Assembly: GCA_016217975.1 (NCBI GenBank)
Contig: JACRFH010000065.1
Location: forward strand, 1-35,390
Direction: 5' to 3'
Source of the DNA: Candidatus Kaiserbacteria bacterium
GTDB lineage: Bacteria; Patescibacteriota; Minisyncoccia; Phycocordibacterales; UBA2100
DNA length: 35,390 bases
Shown here: piece by piece, positions 1 through 8,556 of the stretch
Numbering within the stretch: the first letter of the stretch is position 1
Layout: each line of letters starts with the position of its first letter
Made by a program: the position numbers and the translations under genes
The notes under the pieces: generated by a model
What the model saw: only the letters and a program-made list of their open reading frames with translations
Database searches by the model: none
Told to the model about the DNA's origin: nothing

Positions 1-19
1 AAAGTATATACTGGGCTCC

Positions 20-2296
20 ATGTTGCCTGATGACGCAATCGCGAAGCATTTCCGGCTCAATGCTGTACATACGTCATCGCTCCGGCGTCTCGGCCTCATT
101 CGTCTCCGCGACCTCCTCTACCACTTCCCTGTGCGCTACGAGCAAGCAGGAAGTGAAAGCCATGCAGTGTCGCTAGTGCCTGGCACCAAGGTGACACTCA
201 TCGGGAAACTCTCGGGCCTCAAAGCAAAAAAGCTCTGGAAAAGTAAGCGCAATATCACCGAAGGATGGTTTGAGGATTCAAGCGGTCGCGTCAAAGTCAT
301 GTGGTTCAACCAGCCCTACATGAAATCGTATGTGAAGGAAAACGATGTCGTAAAAATGACCGGCGCCGTTGGTGGCTCTTCCGATCGTCCGTATATTTCA
401 AATCCCGAAGTCGAGCCCTCGACCTTTGACGAATCCGCCCGGAACCTTTTTGCCTCTTCTAGCAACCCCGAAAAGCAGCAAGCTGCCTACGGGGCAGGCC
501 AGCGACAAGCAGCTAGCAACTTGTTCCCCGTCTATCCCGAAACAAAAGGCGTCACAAGCAAGTGGTTCTATCATGCGCTTCAGCGGCTCTTTGCCGCAGG
601 CGTACACAAAAAGATAGACGATCCGATCCCCGAAGACGTGCGCGCACGCTATCATCTTCCCGATCTTGCATCCGCATTAATATGGCTACACGTTCCGGAA
701 AAACTCCCGCACACTGAATCTGCTCGCAAACGCTTTGCATTCGAGGAAATATTTGTGCTCCAAATCGTGCGCGCTCTCGAGCGCAAGGAAAATGATGCGG
801 AAACCGGATTCGCGCTGCATGATGCAAAAACGAAAGCGGATACCTTTCTTGCGTCGCTTGATATGACACCAACGAGCGCGCAGGCTCGCGTAGTCAACGA
901 GATACTGGTGGATCTCGAGAAACCACATCCGATGGCGCGTCTCTTGGAGGGCGACGTCGGAAGTGGAAAGACGCTCGTCGCAGCAGCGAGCAGCTATGCA
1001 GTCGTGACGTCGCGCCCGCCAGGCCGAACCAGCGGTACGCTCCAAGTCGGATATATGGCACCCACAGAAATACTTGCCGCGCAGCATTTTGAATCTTTCA
1101 TCAATTATTTCTCCTCCAGAGGAGGATCCGCCTCCGGCGGACGAGATCTGTCCATCAATATCGGTCTCATCACCGGAAGTGGATGCAAGAAATTCCCATC
1201 GAAATCACGCCGGGGGTATGCAACCGATATTTCGCGAACACAACTTTTGAAATGGGTGGCAAACGGCGAGATCGCGATGCTTGTCGGCACCCACGCACTG
1301 ATTCAAAAGAAAGTGCAGTTCCAACATCTTGCGCTTGCAATCGTGGACGAACAGCACCGTTTTGGCACGAGGCAGAGAAGAGCGCTCGCGCATAAAGCTA
1401 AATCGCCTAAGGGCGATCGCTCGAACTCGCCGGAGGCGAGTTTTAGAGGCGATGCAGTACCGCATTTTCTCTCGATGACCGCGACTCCGATACCACGCAC
1501 ACTCGCGCTTACGATGTATGGCGATCTTGATATTTCAATCTTGGACGAACTTCCCCCGGGCCGCGCGAAAATAACCACAGAGATCGTGAAGCCCGCGGAG
1601 CGGGAAAACGCATACGAAAAAATGCGCAAAGAATTGCAAAAAGGTCGTCAAGCGTACGTAATCTGCCCGCGCATTGAAGAGCCTGATCCTGCAAAATTGA
1701 ATGCGCTCCAGGCAAAAAGTGCAAAAGCAGAAGCGGCACGTTTGCAGAAAGATGTATTTCCTGAATTCGCCGTCGGACTGCTCCATGGCTCGATGACACC
1801 GAAAGAAAAAGAAAATGTGATGCGAGAGTTCGCTGAAAACAAAATCCATATACTCGTGGCCACATCAGTTGTCGAAGTCGGCGTCAATGTCCCCAATGCG
1901 ACGGTAATCATGATAGAAGGCGCCGAGCGATTCGGCCTTGCGCAGCTCCATCAGCTTCGGGGGCGCGTGATGCGAAGCTCGCATCCGCCGCTGTGCTTCC
2001 TTGTCCCAGAGACCAAAGGAGAAATGGCAATGAAAAGATTACGCATGATGGAAAAGTCGCAGGATGGATTTGTACTCGCAGAAAGCGATCTCTCCAATCG
2101 TGGTGCCGGAGATCTATTCGGCCGCAAGCAATGGGGAGTCTCCGACATCGGCATGGAAGCTCTCAAAAATCCACGCCTCATCGAAGCTGCACGCCTTGAG
2201 GCCTTTGCGCTTATTGAGCGCGCCCCTTCGCTATCGGAATATGAGGCACTGCGCACGCGTGCGGCACTCGCGGATGCCGAGATGCATGACGAATAA
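20..2296 (+). CDS. recG: ATP-dependent DNA helicase RecG
   Basis: 758 aa; Walker A LLEGDVGSGKTLVA, DEQHRFG (DExH), MTATPIPRTLALT, VVEVGVNVPNATVMI-like and QLHQLRGRVMRS motifs, N-terminal wedge/OB region. Confidence 0.97.
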   Translation: MLPDDAIAKHFRLNAVHTSSLRRLGLIRLRDLLYHFPVRYEQAGSESHAVSLVPGTKVTLIGKLSGLKAKKLWKSKRNITEGWFEDSSGRVKVMWFNQPYMKSYVKENDVVKMTGAVGGSSDRPYISNPEVEPSTFDESARNLFASSSNPEKQQAAYGAGQRQAASNLFPVYPETKGVTSKWFYHALQRLFAAGVHKKIDDPIPEDVRARYHLPDLASALIWLHVPEKLPHTESARKRFAFEEIFVLQIVRALERKENDAETGFALHDAKTKADTFLASLDMTPTSAQARVVNEILVDLEKPHPMARLLEGDVGSGKTLVAAASSYAVVTSRPPGRTSGTLQVGYMAPTEILAAQHFESFINYFSSRGGSASGGRDLSINIGLITGSGCKKFPSKSRRGYATDISRTQLLKWVANGEIAMLVGTHALIQKKVQFQHLALAIVDEQHRFGTRQRRALAHKAKSPKGDRSNSPEASFRGDAVPHFLSMTATPIPRTLALTMYGDLDISILDELPPGRAKITTEIVKPAERENAYEKMRKELQKGRQAYVICPRIEEPDPAKLNALQAKSAKAEAARLQKDVFPEFAVGLLHGSMTPKEKENVMREFAENKIHILVATSVVEVGVNVPNATVIMIEGAERFGLAQLHQLRGRVMRSSHPPLCFLVPETKGEMAMKRLRMMEKSQDGFVLAESDLSNRGAGDLFGRKQWGVSDIGMEALKNPRLIEAARLEAFALIERAPSLSEYEALRTRAALADAEMHDE
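1112..1141 (+). repeat. 30-bp in-frame palindromic cassette, copy 1 (in recG)
   Basis: TCCTCCAGAGGAGGATCCGCCTCCGGCGGA; encodes SSRGGSASGG; near-identical to 10309..10338 (-). Confidence 0.9.
1398..1446 (+). repeat. Variable-stem double palindrome, copy 1 (inside recG)
   Basis: CTAAA-TCGCCTAAGGGCGA-TCGCTCGAA-CTCGCCGGAGGCGAG-TTTTAG; same skeleton as 15366..15413 and 16035..16090. Confidence 0.75.
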
Positions 2297-2298
2297 AA

Positions 2299-3636
2299 TC
2301 AGCAATTGGCACCTTGCCAGTCGCATTTTTTCCATCCCCCGCCCGAACATTTCATGATGGGAAGCTGGGTACCGCCGCTGTAGGTGCCGTTGGTGAAAAA
2401 CGGCTCATAGGGAACCTCATTGCCATTTGCGACCTGCTGGTTCCCCCACGGCGTCGTACATCCTCCGCCGACATTCGTCACATTTGGTATAGATTGCGCG
2501 ACGCCGTTTTTGTCGACCCATGCGCCATTTCTGCACGTGAGCGCGAGACCGCCATAATTCCCGCATGAAGTCAGTGGTAATTTTACGTCCGCACAATTTA
2601 CTTCAAGTGTGATACCGTCGGCGTACGAAATGCCAGAATAGATGCACATTTTGGGCTCTACAAAAGGTGTCGTATTTGCGCCGTTCTTCAATAGATCGGC
2701 AAAAAATTGAGACGAGTAACTATCAGAACTACTGGCATTAGTACTCACATTGCTCGAGACGGACGAGCCTGAGACGAAAAACATGGGACTCGCCGTGCGC
2801 GCAATCGCAGCACCGGAAGAAAGTAGTGTCGCAAGGAAACGATACGTGCCGTTCCCCACGCTACAGAGACCCGTGCACGCTCCTCCAGGCTGCGCTATCT
2901 GCACTATACACGTGAGCGGATCTCCTGCGCACGTATCCGTGTTTGATGGAGGCACGGGAAGCGTCCAGTAATACGACCCGCTAGATGGCAGGCCCGACGA
3001 TACGGTACCGAGCAATTGGCCGGAAGCGTAGTAAAGCGAGAGCGCGACGCTCGAGCTTGCGGGAGCGTTCACACTCGTCCATGCTATCGGTATGGTCCCT
3101 CCAGGAGTTGCTGTAGTGCTCGTCGCGGGTTTGGTAAAAATAATGCTCGGTCGCACTAAAATTGCACTTGTCTGCGTGGCCATTCCTGTCCCTGTGGGTG
3201 GAATAACAGCTTCGGGTCGGCGCTGATCCTGACAGCCCGCGAGTCTCCGAATCGTTGCAAGGGTTTTCGCTCTGACTGCGCCGTACTCACTATCCGATGA
3301 TTTCACGATAGCTTGTGCTGTTTGAAAACGGCGCACGGCTGCGCGCGTAAGATTTCCATAATAGCCGGTAACCAGACCTTCGGGATATATCAAAGGATCG
3401 CGCGCAAGAAATCGCTGCAGCAGTGTGACGTCGGGACCGGAATCGGTATATGCAAGTATTTTCGCGGGGGCAACGCATGTGTCCGTTGCGCTCCCCGACT
3501 GCATCGCAAGAAGCTGCGCCTGCAAGACCTGCAACTGGGCAAGAAGTGCCTGGAGCTGCGTCTCTTGCGCAGAAAGAGCGCTCGCGCAAAGCGGAGCAAG
3601 CGTAAGAGTGACGAAAACCAGGGCCGCGCGCTTCAT
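2299..3636 (-). CDS. Secreted peptidoglycan-binding-like (PG_binding_1) protein with coiled-coil N-terminus
   Basis: Signal peptide, LLAQLQVLQAQL heptads, then DVTLLQRFLARDPLIYPEGLVTGYYGNLTRAAVRRFQ. Confidence 0.8.
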   Translation of the reverse strand: MKRAALVFVTLTLAPLCASALSAQETQLQALLAQLQVLQAQLLAMQSGSATDTCVAPAKILAYTDSGPDVTLLQRFLARDPLIYPEGLVTGYYGNLTRAAVRRFQTAQAIVKSSDSEYGAVRAKTLATIRRLAGCQDQRRPEAVIPPTGTGMATQTSAILVRPSIIFTKPATSTTATPGGTIPIAWTSVNAPASSSVALSLYYASGQLLGTVSSGLPSSGSYYWTLPVPPSNTDTCAGDPLTCIVQIAQPGGACTGLCSVGNGTYRFLATLLSSGAAIARTASPMFFVSGSSVSSNVSTNASSSDSYSSQFFADLLKNGANTTPFVEPKMCIYSGISYADGITLEVNCADVKLPLTSCGNYGGLALTCRNGAWVDKNGVAQSIPNVTNVGGGCTTPWGNQQVANGNEVPYEPFFTNGTYSGGTQLPIMKCSGGGWKKCDWQGANC

Positions 3637-3639
3637 GCG

Positions 3640-4773
3640 CTAGTTCGTTATGGTCACGCCTGCAGTATCCACCTGTGACCCGCGCGTAAGCGTTATGGTG
3701 TAGCTTCCGGCGCTCCCATACGTATGCGTTTTCGTAAGACCGCTGACGACACTTTGCGCGCACGATGTGCCTTGCGGTGGACCCGTATAGTTGTCGTTGG
3801 AGCCGTCACCCCAGGTGAGCGTGTAGGGCGAGCATGACGATCCGAGACTGAATGTTATTTGCACGGCGAGTGGATTACCTCCAATCCCGGGCGTTATCTG
3901 CATTCCGCCAAGCGGAATATTCGTGTTCGGTGCTGGTGTCGTTGGTGTCGTTGGCTGGCTTGGAGCCGTCGGGCCATAGACGGTAACGGTGGCAGACGTC
4001 TGATGGGCTCCCGCCGAGAGCGTTATCTGAAACGTGCCGCCGTAATTATAGACATGCGTGTAGGTTTGATTTATTTGCCCACACGTATTTGCCGAGACGG
4101 GAATTTGGACGCCATTGCTTCCATCTCCCCAGTTGAGACTATAGATCGCTCCGACGCAGGAATTCGTGGTATTAACCGTCGCCTGCACATTCACCGATAA
4201 CGGCGTGTTGCCGGAAATCGGTGAGACCTGAATGTAGCCGCCGACCGAGGATGCTTTGCCCGAAACTCCCGCGCCCGTGGAGCACAAAAGCGCGATTGCC
4301 GCGGCGGTGCGGGGGCCAACAACGCCGAATCCGGTACTCCCAGGCGTCCCAGATGAGACGATGTTGTACCTCGTCTGCCAATGCTCGACGGCTTTCTGCG
4401 TGAGAGAGCCGTAGTAGCCGCTTATGATCCCTTCCGGATAGATGGATGGATCGCCTGCGAGAAATTGCTGCAGACGAGTGACATCCGCACCGCTCGATCC
4501 TCTCTTGAGCACCCGCCCGATGTTGGGACACGTACTTGAATTCACTCCGGCGCCTCCGGCAACGGGCACACTCACGCCCGTTCCCGGGTAGACAGTACCG
4601 TTTGTTGAGGTGACAACTTGACCACCTTGTTGCGCCGCGAGCTGGGCTTGGAGTGCTTGCACCTGCGCAAGAAGCGCTTGAGCTTGCGCGTGCAGATCGG
4701 CGGTCGTTTGTGCTGAAGCGAGAGCTGGCAACGACATCATTACTAAAAGCGGAAAAACGATGAGTTTTCTCAT
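3640..4773 (-). CDS. Secreted PG_binding_1 protein with PKD-like repeats; paralogue of the downstream gene
   Basis: Signal peptide, QAQALLAQVQALQAQL, DVTRLQQFLAGDPSIYPEGIISGYYGSLTQKAVEHWQ, two LNWGDGS/LTWGDGS ... THTYGSAGSYTITLT PKD-like units. Confidence 0.82.
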   Translation of the reverse strand: MRKLIVFPLLVMMSLPALASAQTTADLHAQAQALLAQVQALQAQLAAQQGGQVVTSTNGTVYPGTGVSVPVAGGAGVNSSTCPNIGRVLKRGSSGADVTRLQQFLAGDPSIYPEGIISGYYGSLTQKAVEHWQTRYNIVSSGTPGSTGFGVVGPRTAAAIALLCSTGAGVSGKASSVGGYIQVSPISGNTPLSVNVQATVNTTNSCVGAIYSLNWGDGSNGVQIPVSANTCGQINQTYTHVYNYGGTFQITLSAGAHQTSATVTVYGPTAPSQPTTPTTPAPNTNIPLGGMQITPGIGGNPLAVQITFSLGSSCSPYTLTWGDGSNDNYTGPPQGTSCAQSVVSGLTKTHTYGSAGSYTITLTRGSQVDTAGVTITN

Positions 4774-4812
4774 ACCCCAATTGTCGCATGGCCAAGACGC
4801 TCTGCAACTAGG

Positions 4813-5271
4813 CTATGTGGCCAACTCATGGAGTGCCGTAGGTGCGTAAAAGCGTATGTTGTCTTTAATTTCAGGATTGACTCCCATATCTTCTTTCGAG
4901 AACCACCTCATCTCGCCGTCTTCATCCTCAGGTGTCAACGCGTCACTTTCACTCGTACCAAGATAGATAAAATCAACATGCTCGTGATTCTTTCCAGCTT
5001 CGGTGTAATGACGATTAACGAATCGTGGCGGCAAAAGCTCAATGCTTTTATCCGCCCACCGCTTCTCTGATTCGCCGACGAGTTTGACGTCGAGTCCCGT
5101 TTCCTCTTTCACTTCCCTCTTCGCGGCCTGCACTGGATCTTCATCAAGCTCGATGTGCCCGCCAGGCGGAAGCCAGATGTTGTATTTCTTATGCTTGTGC
5201 AGAAGCACTTTATTTTCAAATACCACATACACGCTCGCCGTAAAATCTATTCTTTCGTGAATATGGGCCAT
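4813..5271 (-). CDS. NUDIX hydrolase
   Basis: NUDIX box GGHIELDEDPVQAAKREVKEETGLDV; start taken at internal Met (MAHIHERIDF) because the upstream extension overlaps the next ORF. Confidence 0.88.
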   Translation of the reverse strand: MAHIHERIDFTASVYVVFENKVLLHKHKKYNIWLPPGGHIELDEDPVQAAKREVKEETGLDVKLVGESEKRWADKSIELLPPRFVNRHYTEAGKNHEHVDFIYLGTSESDALTPEDEDGEMRWFSKEDMGVNPEIKDNIRFYAPTALHELAT

Positions 5272-5273
5272 GG

Positions 5274-5528
5274 TCAAGAGAGAATCCAGTAGTTGAGAAC
5301 GCCATAGAAAAGGATGAGCATTATCATAATCGTGTTGAGAAAAATCCCGATTTGGTTCGCTTCTTTCCATGCACGATACGATGCATAGAGCCAGAAGATT
5401 TGCGACGTGAGATTGGAGATAAGTCCATATTGCGGCAATTTGAGCGCCGTCAACAAAAAGCCTAGGCCCGTAAAACCGACGAGGCCAACCTGCATTAAGG
5501 CATTGAACACTCGGTGATCAGAATTCAT
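5274..5528 (-). CDS. Small integral membrane protein
   Basis: 84 aa from MNSDHRVFNALM..., hydrophobic segments; the longer ORF start would run into the tRNA gene. Confidence 0.6.
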   Translation of the reverse strand: MNSDHRVFNALMQVGLVGFTGLGFLLTALKLPQYGLISNLTSQIFWLYASYRAWKEANQIGIFLNTIMIMLILFYGVLNYWILS

Positions 5529-5548
5529 TCCCAAGATTCTATCATCAG

Positions 5549-5621
5549 TCCGCCCGGAGGGACTCGAACCCCCAACCGCCGAGGTATAAGCTCGGAGCAA
5601 CTACCATTGTGCTACGGGCGG
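5549..5621 (-). tRNA. tRNA-Ile (anticodon TAT)
   Basis: Minus strand CCGCCCG...CGGGCGG-A acceptor, anticodon arm CCGAG-CTTATAC-CTCGG, T arm GGGGG-TTCGAGT-CCCTC; CCA not encoded. Confidence 0.88.
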
Positions 5622-5732
5622 ATCGCCTAACTGTATTGCAATTCTTCGTTATATTCAATCATCCGTTGTTGTGAAAATGTCCTACTTGTTTATCTTTCGC
5701 GACCGCGGATTATAAACAAGTTAATCAAACGC

Positions 5733-6704
5733 TCAAGTGATGAGTGCCGAGACAGACTCGCCCGAGTGGATGCGTTGAATGGCGTCGGCGACAAGCGGAG
5801 CCATTGGGATCACGGTGACTTTTACGCGCTTGGATTTGAGAAGTGCAGGATCATGGCGAATGGTATCGGTAACGATAAGCTCATCTACATGGCTCTCGTC
5901 GAAACGCTTGATCACCAATGCCGGGTCGGATGCGAACACCGCGTGGGTTGCATAACAAAAGATGCGCTTCGCGCCTGCTTTCTTGGCGGCCTGTGCATCT
6001 GCGACCATTGTGCCGCCAGAATCGATTATGTCGTCTACAAAAAGTACGTCCTTGCCTTCGACGGACCCGACTATTTTGATGGATTCTTTGTCAACTTCGC
6101 CCGGCGCAGAACGACTCTTATAGAAAACAACGAAATCATCCTGGCCAAGCCTGCGCGCGTAGCCTTCGACGCGTTTAGTACCTCCCTGATCCGGGGACGC
6201 TACGACGTAGGGGTCGGTGAGAATACTTTGAAGATACGGAACAGTGACCTTTGACGAATATAGATGGTCGACGATGCGCGGATACATGAACCCCGCGGTG
6301 GGCTCGGAGTGAAGATCGAAGAAAAGTGCACGGTCAACGCCGGTATTTCCCAAGAAGCGCATGATCGTACGCGCGGCAAGCGGGACGCGTGGTCTGTCTT
6401 TCCTATCTTGCCTGTTGTAGCCAAGATACGTGGGCACGAGGGTGATGCGACCGGCACTTGAATCGTGCGCGGCTTCGGCAAGCAACACCATTTCCAAGAT
6501 ATTTTCTGCAGGCGGATTTGTCTGGTTGATGATAAAAACGTCCGCATCGCGGACGTTCTCGAGTATCTGCACGCGCACCTCGCCATCGCGGAAGCGGTTG
6601 ACCATCGCCTCCCCAAGCGGTACTCCCAGATGTTTGCACACGTCTTCGGCAAAACCCTTCGATGCCGTGCCTGCGAATATCTTGATCTTGCGGTGTCCGT
6701 TCAT
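5733..6704 (-). CDS. prs: Ribose-phosphate pyrophosphokinase
   Basis: KIKIFAGTASKGFAEDV, GYNRQDRKDRPR, VLFVDDIIDSGGTMVADAQAAKKAGA PRPP-binding motif. Confidence 0.96.
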   Translation of the reverse strand: MNGHRKIKIFAGTASKGFAEDVCKHLGVPLGEAMVNRFRDGEVRVQILENVRDADVFIINQTNPPAENILEMVLLAEAAHDSSAGRITLVPTYLGYNRQDRKDRPRVPLAARTIMRFLGNTGVDRALFFDLHSEPTAGFMYPRIVDHLYSSKVTVPYLQSILTDPYVVASPDQGGTKRVEGYARRLGQDDFVVFYKSRSAPGEVDKESIKIVGSVEGKDVLFVDDIIDSGGTMVADAQAAKKAGAKRIFCYATHAVFASDPALVIKRFDESHVDELIVTDTIRHDPALLKSKRVKVTVIPMAPLVADAIQRIHSGESVSALIT

Positions 6705-6725
6705 AGATGGTTATTGTATACCATA

Positions 6726-7868
6726 TTATCTGACGGCTTTTGCGACTGCGGGGGCAACGCGTTTGTCGAACATGTCGGGGAGGATTTTATTTGCGGTCGG
6801 CTTTGGGACGAGCGCCGCGATTGCATGGGCAGCCTTGAGTTTTATTTTTTCGGTGATTTTCGTGACGCCGTGATCAAGCGCACCGCGAAAGATGCCGGGG
6901 AATGCAAGAGAATTATTGATCTGATTCGGGAAATCCGAGCGACCGGTACCGACCACATATGCGCCTCCCTTTTTGGCTTCATCCGGCATGATCTCTGGCG
7001 TCGGATTTGCCATCGCAAATACGATTGCCTTCTTTGCCATGAGTTTGATGTCGGCGGAAGTGCAAAGGCGCGGACCGGATACACCGAGAAGCACGTCTGC
7101 GCCCTTGAGCGCATCCTGCAAACTTCCACTTTCATTCTTTGGATTCGTCCACGACGCCAAATCTTTCTTGTGACCATCAAGACCGGGCCTGTTCCGTGAA
7201 ATGATACCGGTGCGATCAAGCATGATGATATTTTTTGCTCCTGCTGCTTTCAAAAGCTTCGCGGTCGCGGTGCCTGCCGCCCCCGCTCCTGCAATCACGA
7301 TTCGTACCTGTGACATTTTCTTGCTCACAACTTTAAGTGCATTTACAAGTCCGGCCAAAACGACTACAGCAGTTCCGTGCTGATCATCGTGCATTACCGG
7401 AATGTCGAGTACGTCCGAGATTCTTTTTTCTATCTCAAAACATTTAGGTGCGGCTATATCTTCGAGATTAATGCCGCCGAATGCGGGAGCGACCGCGAGA
7501 ACTGTTTCAATTATCTTTTCCGTATCCTGCGTATCCAAGACGAGCGGTATTGCGTCCACATTCGCGAATGTCTTGAAAAGCGCACACTTCCCTTCCATGA
7601 CCGGAAGTGCGCCGAGTGCGCCGATGTTGCCCAGTCCCAAGACCGCCGAGCCATCGGAGATCACCGCAACCATTCTTCCTTTAATAGTATAGTCTCGCGC
7701 AAGCTTTTTATTCCCCGCTACGAGCATCGAAACTGCCGCTACTCCGGGGGTATACACCAGCGAAAGATCCGCCCTGTTTCGTACCGGCGCAGCTGGGATG
7801 ATGCGAATCTTCCCGCCCAGTCTTTTGTGGAGTGATAACGCCTTTTTGTCGTTTTGAGATTTGTTCAT
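6726..7868 (-). CDS. NAD(P)-dependent malic enzyme
   Basis: YTPGVAAVS, SDGSAVLGLGNIGALGALPVMEGKCALFK, NLEDIAAPKCFEIE, DDQHGTAVVVLAGL, GAGAAGTA motifs. Confidence 0.95.
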   Translation of the reverse strand: MNKSQNDKKALSLHKRLGGKIRIIPAAPVRNRADLSLVYTPGVAAVSMLVAGNKKLARDYTIKGRMVAVISDGSAVLGLGNIGALGALPVMEGKCALFKTFANVDAIPLVLDTQDTEKIIETVLAVAPAFGGINLEDIAAPKCFEIEKRISDVLDIPVMHDDQHGTAVVVLAGLVNALKVVSKKMSQVRIVIAGAGAAGTATAKLLKAAGAKNIIMLDRTGIISRNRPGLDGHKKDLASWTNPKNESGSLQDALKGADVLLGVSGPRLCTSADIKLMAKKAIVFAMANPTPEIMPDEAKKGGAYVVGTGRSDFPNQINNSLAFPGIFRGALDHGVTKITEKIKLKAAHAIAALVPKPTANKILPDMFDKRVAPAVAKAVR

Positions 7869-7880
7869 ATAAAGAATTGA

Positions 7881-8525
7881 TTATAAGTCGAGCACAGGCC
7901 ATCCAGTATATATCCACCCCTTGCCTCGGCGATTCTCTATCCATTTTTTGCCACCCGATATATTCGATAACTTCTCATTTAACCTACCTACGGTCGAATT
8001 AACCGTTCCGTGGTTAGGTAGCTGCTCTTTGATTATGTTATGGGGAACAACGGTTCCTTTGTGGGAGATAAATAGGCTGAACACCTTCCACTGTTGAGGA
8101 GTGAGATACTCTTCGAATGTACCGCACGTCACACGTCTAACGCCAGGAAACAGCAAAAAGGGTCCCGTTTTTATAGGTTCTCCCTGATCGACGATTGTCT
8201 CCCTCTTGCGGTCCATATTCTTGTCTGATCTGACAGCACGCAAACTTCGCGCATGCAAACCTGCACGACCATGCGATGCGACAAGTTTTTCCCAAGTTGC
8301 ATATTCTTCTGGAGAAAGCCGATATCGTTCGAAGGCTTCGTCCCGACTTATAAGATTAGTATTGACGGCAGATACGACATTTGCTTTATCCTCCGATCGC
8401 CAAAAATACTTATCTTGAGAGACGCCTGGAGCCCAAGTGGCGGGGGGAAGATCCTCAAGAGTCAACACTGTTCCATCACTCTTCCTCGGGATCTTATTTT
8501 TACCTTTCTCGGCCTGCTCGTTCAT
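7881..8525 (-). CDS. SciP (DUF1153)-like domain fused to C-terminal OmpR-type winged helix
   Basis: N-terminus VLTLEDLPPATWAPG...ISRDEAFERYRLSPEEYATWEKLVASHGRAGLHARSLRAVR resembles SciP; C-terminus LTPQQWKVFSLFISHKGTVVPHNIIKEQL...VGRLNEKL...WIENRRGKGWIY resembles Trans_reg_C. Confidence 0.7.
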   Translation of the reverse strand: MNEQAEKGKNKIPRKSDGTVLTLEDLPPATWAPGVSQDKYFWRSEDKANVVSAVNTNLISRDEAFERYRLSPEEYATWEKLVASHGRAGLHARSLRAVRSDKNMDRKRETIVDQGEPIKTGPFLLFPGVRRVTCGTFEEYLTPQQWKVFSLFISHKGTVVPHNIIKEQLPNHGTVNSTVGRLNEKLSNISGGKKWIENRRGKGWIYTGWPVLDL

Positions 8526-8556
8526 ACCTATTGGTAGGACAAACGTAACACAAAGG

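Noticed and set aside
686-1087. Long antisense ORFs within recG and other genes (many ORF-track entries).
   Set aside because: They overlap well-supported coding genes and show composition expected from antisense translation; no motifs.
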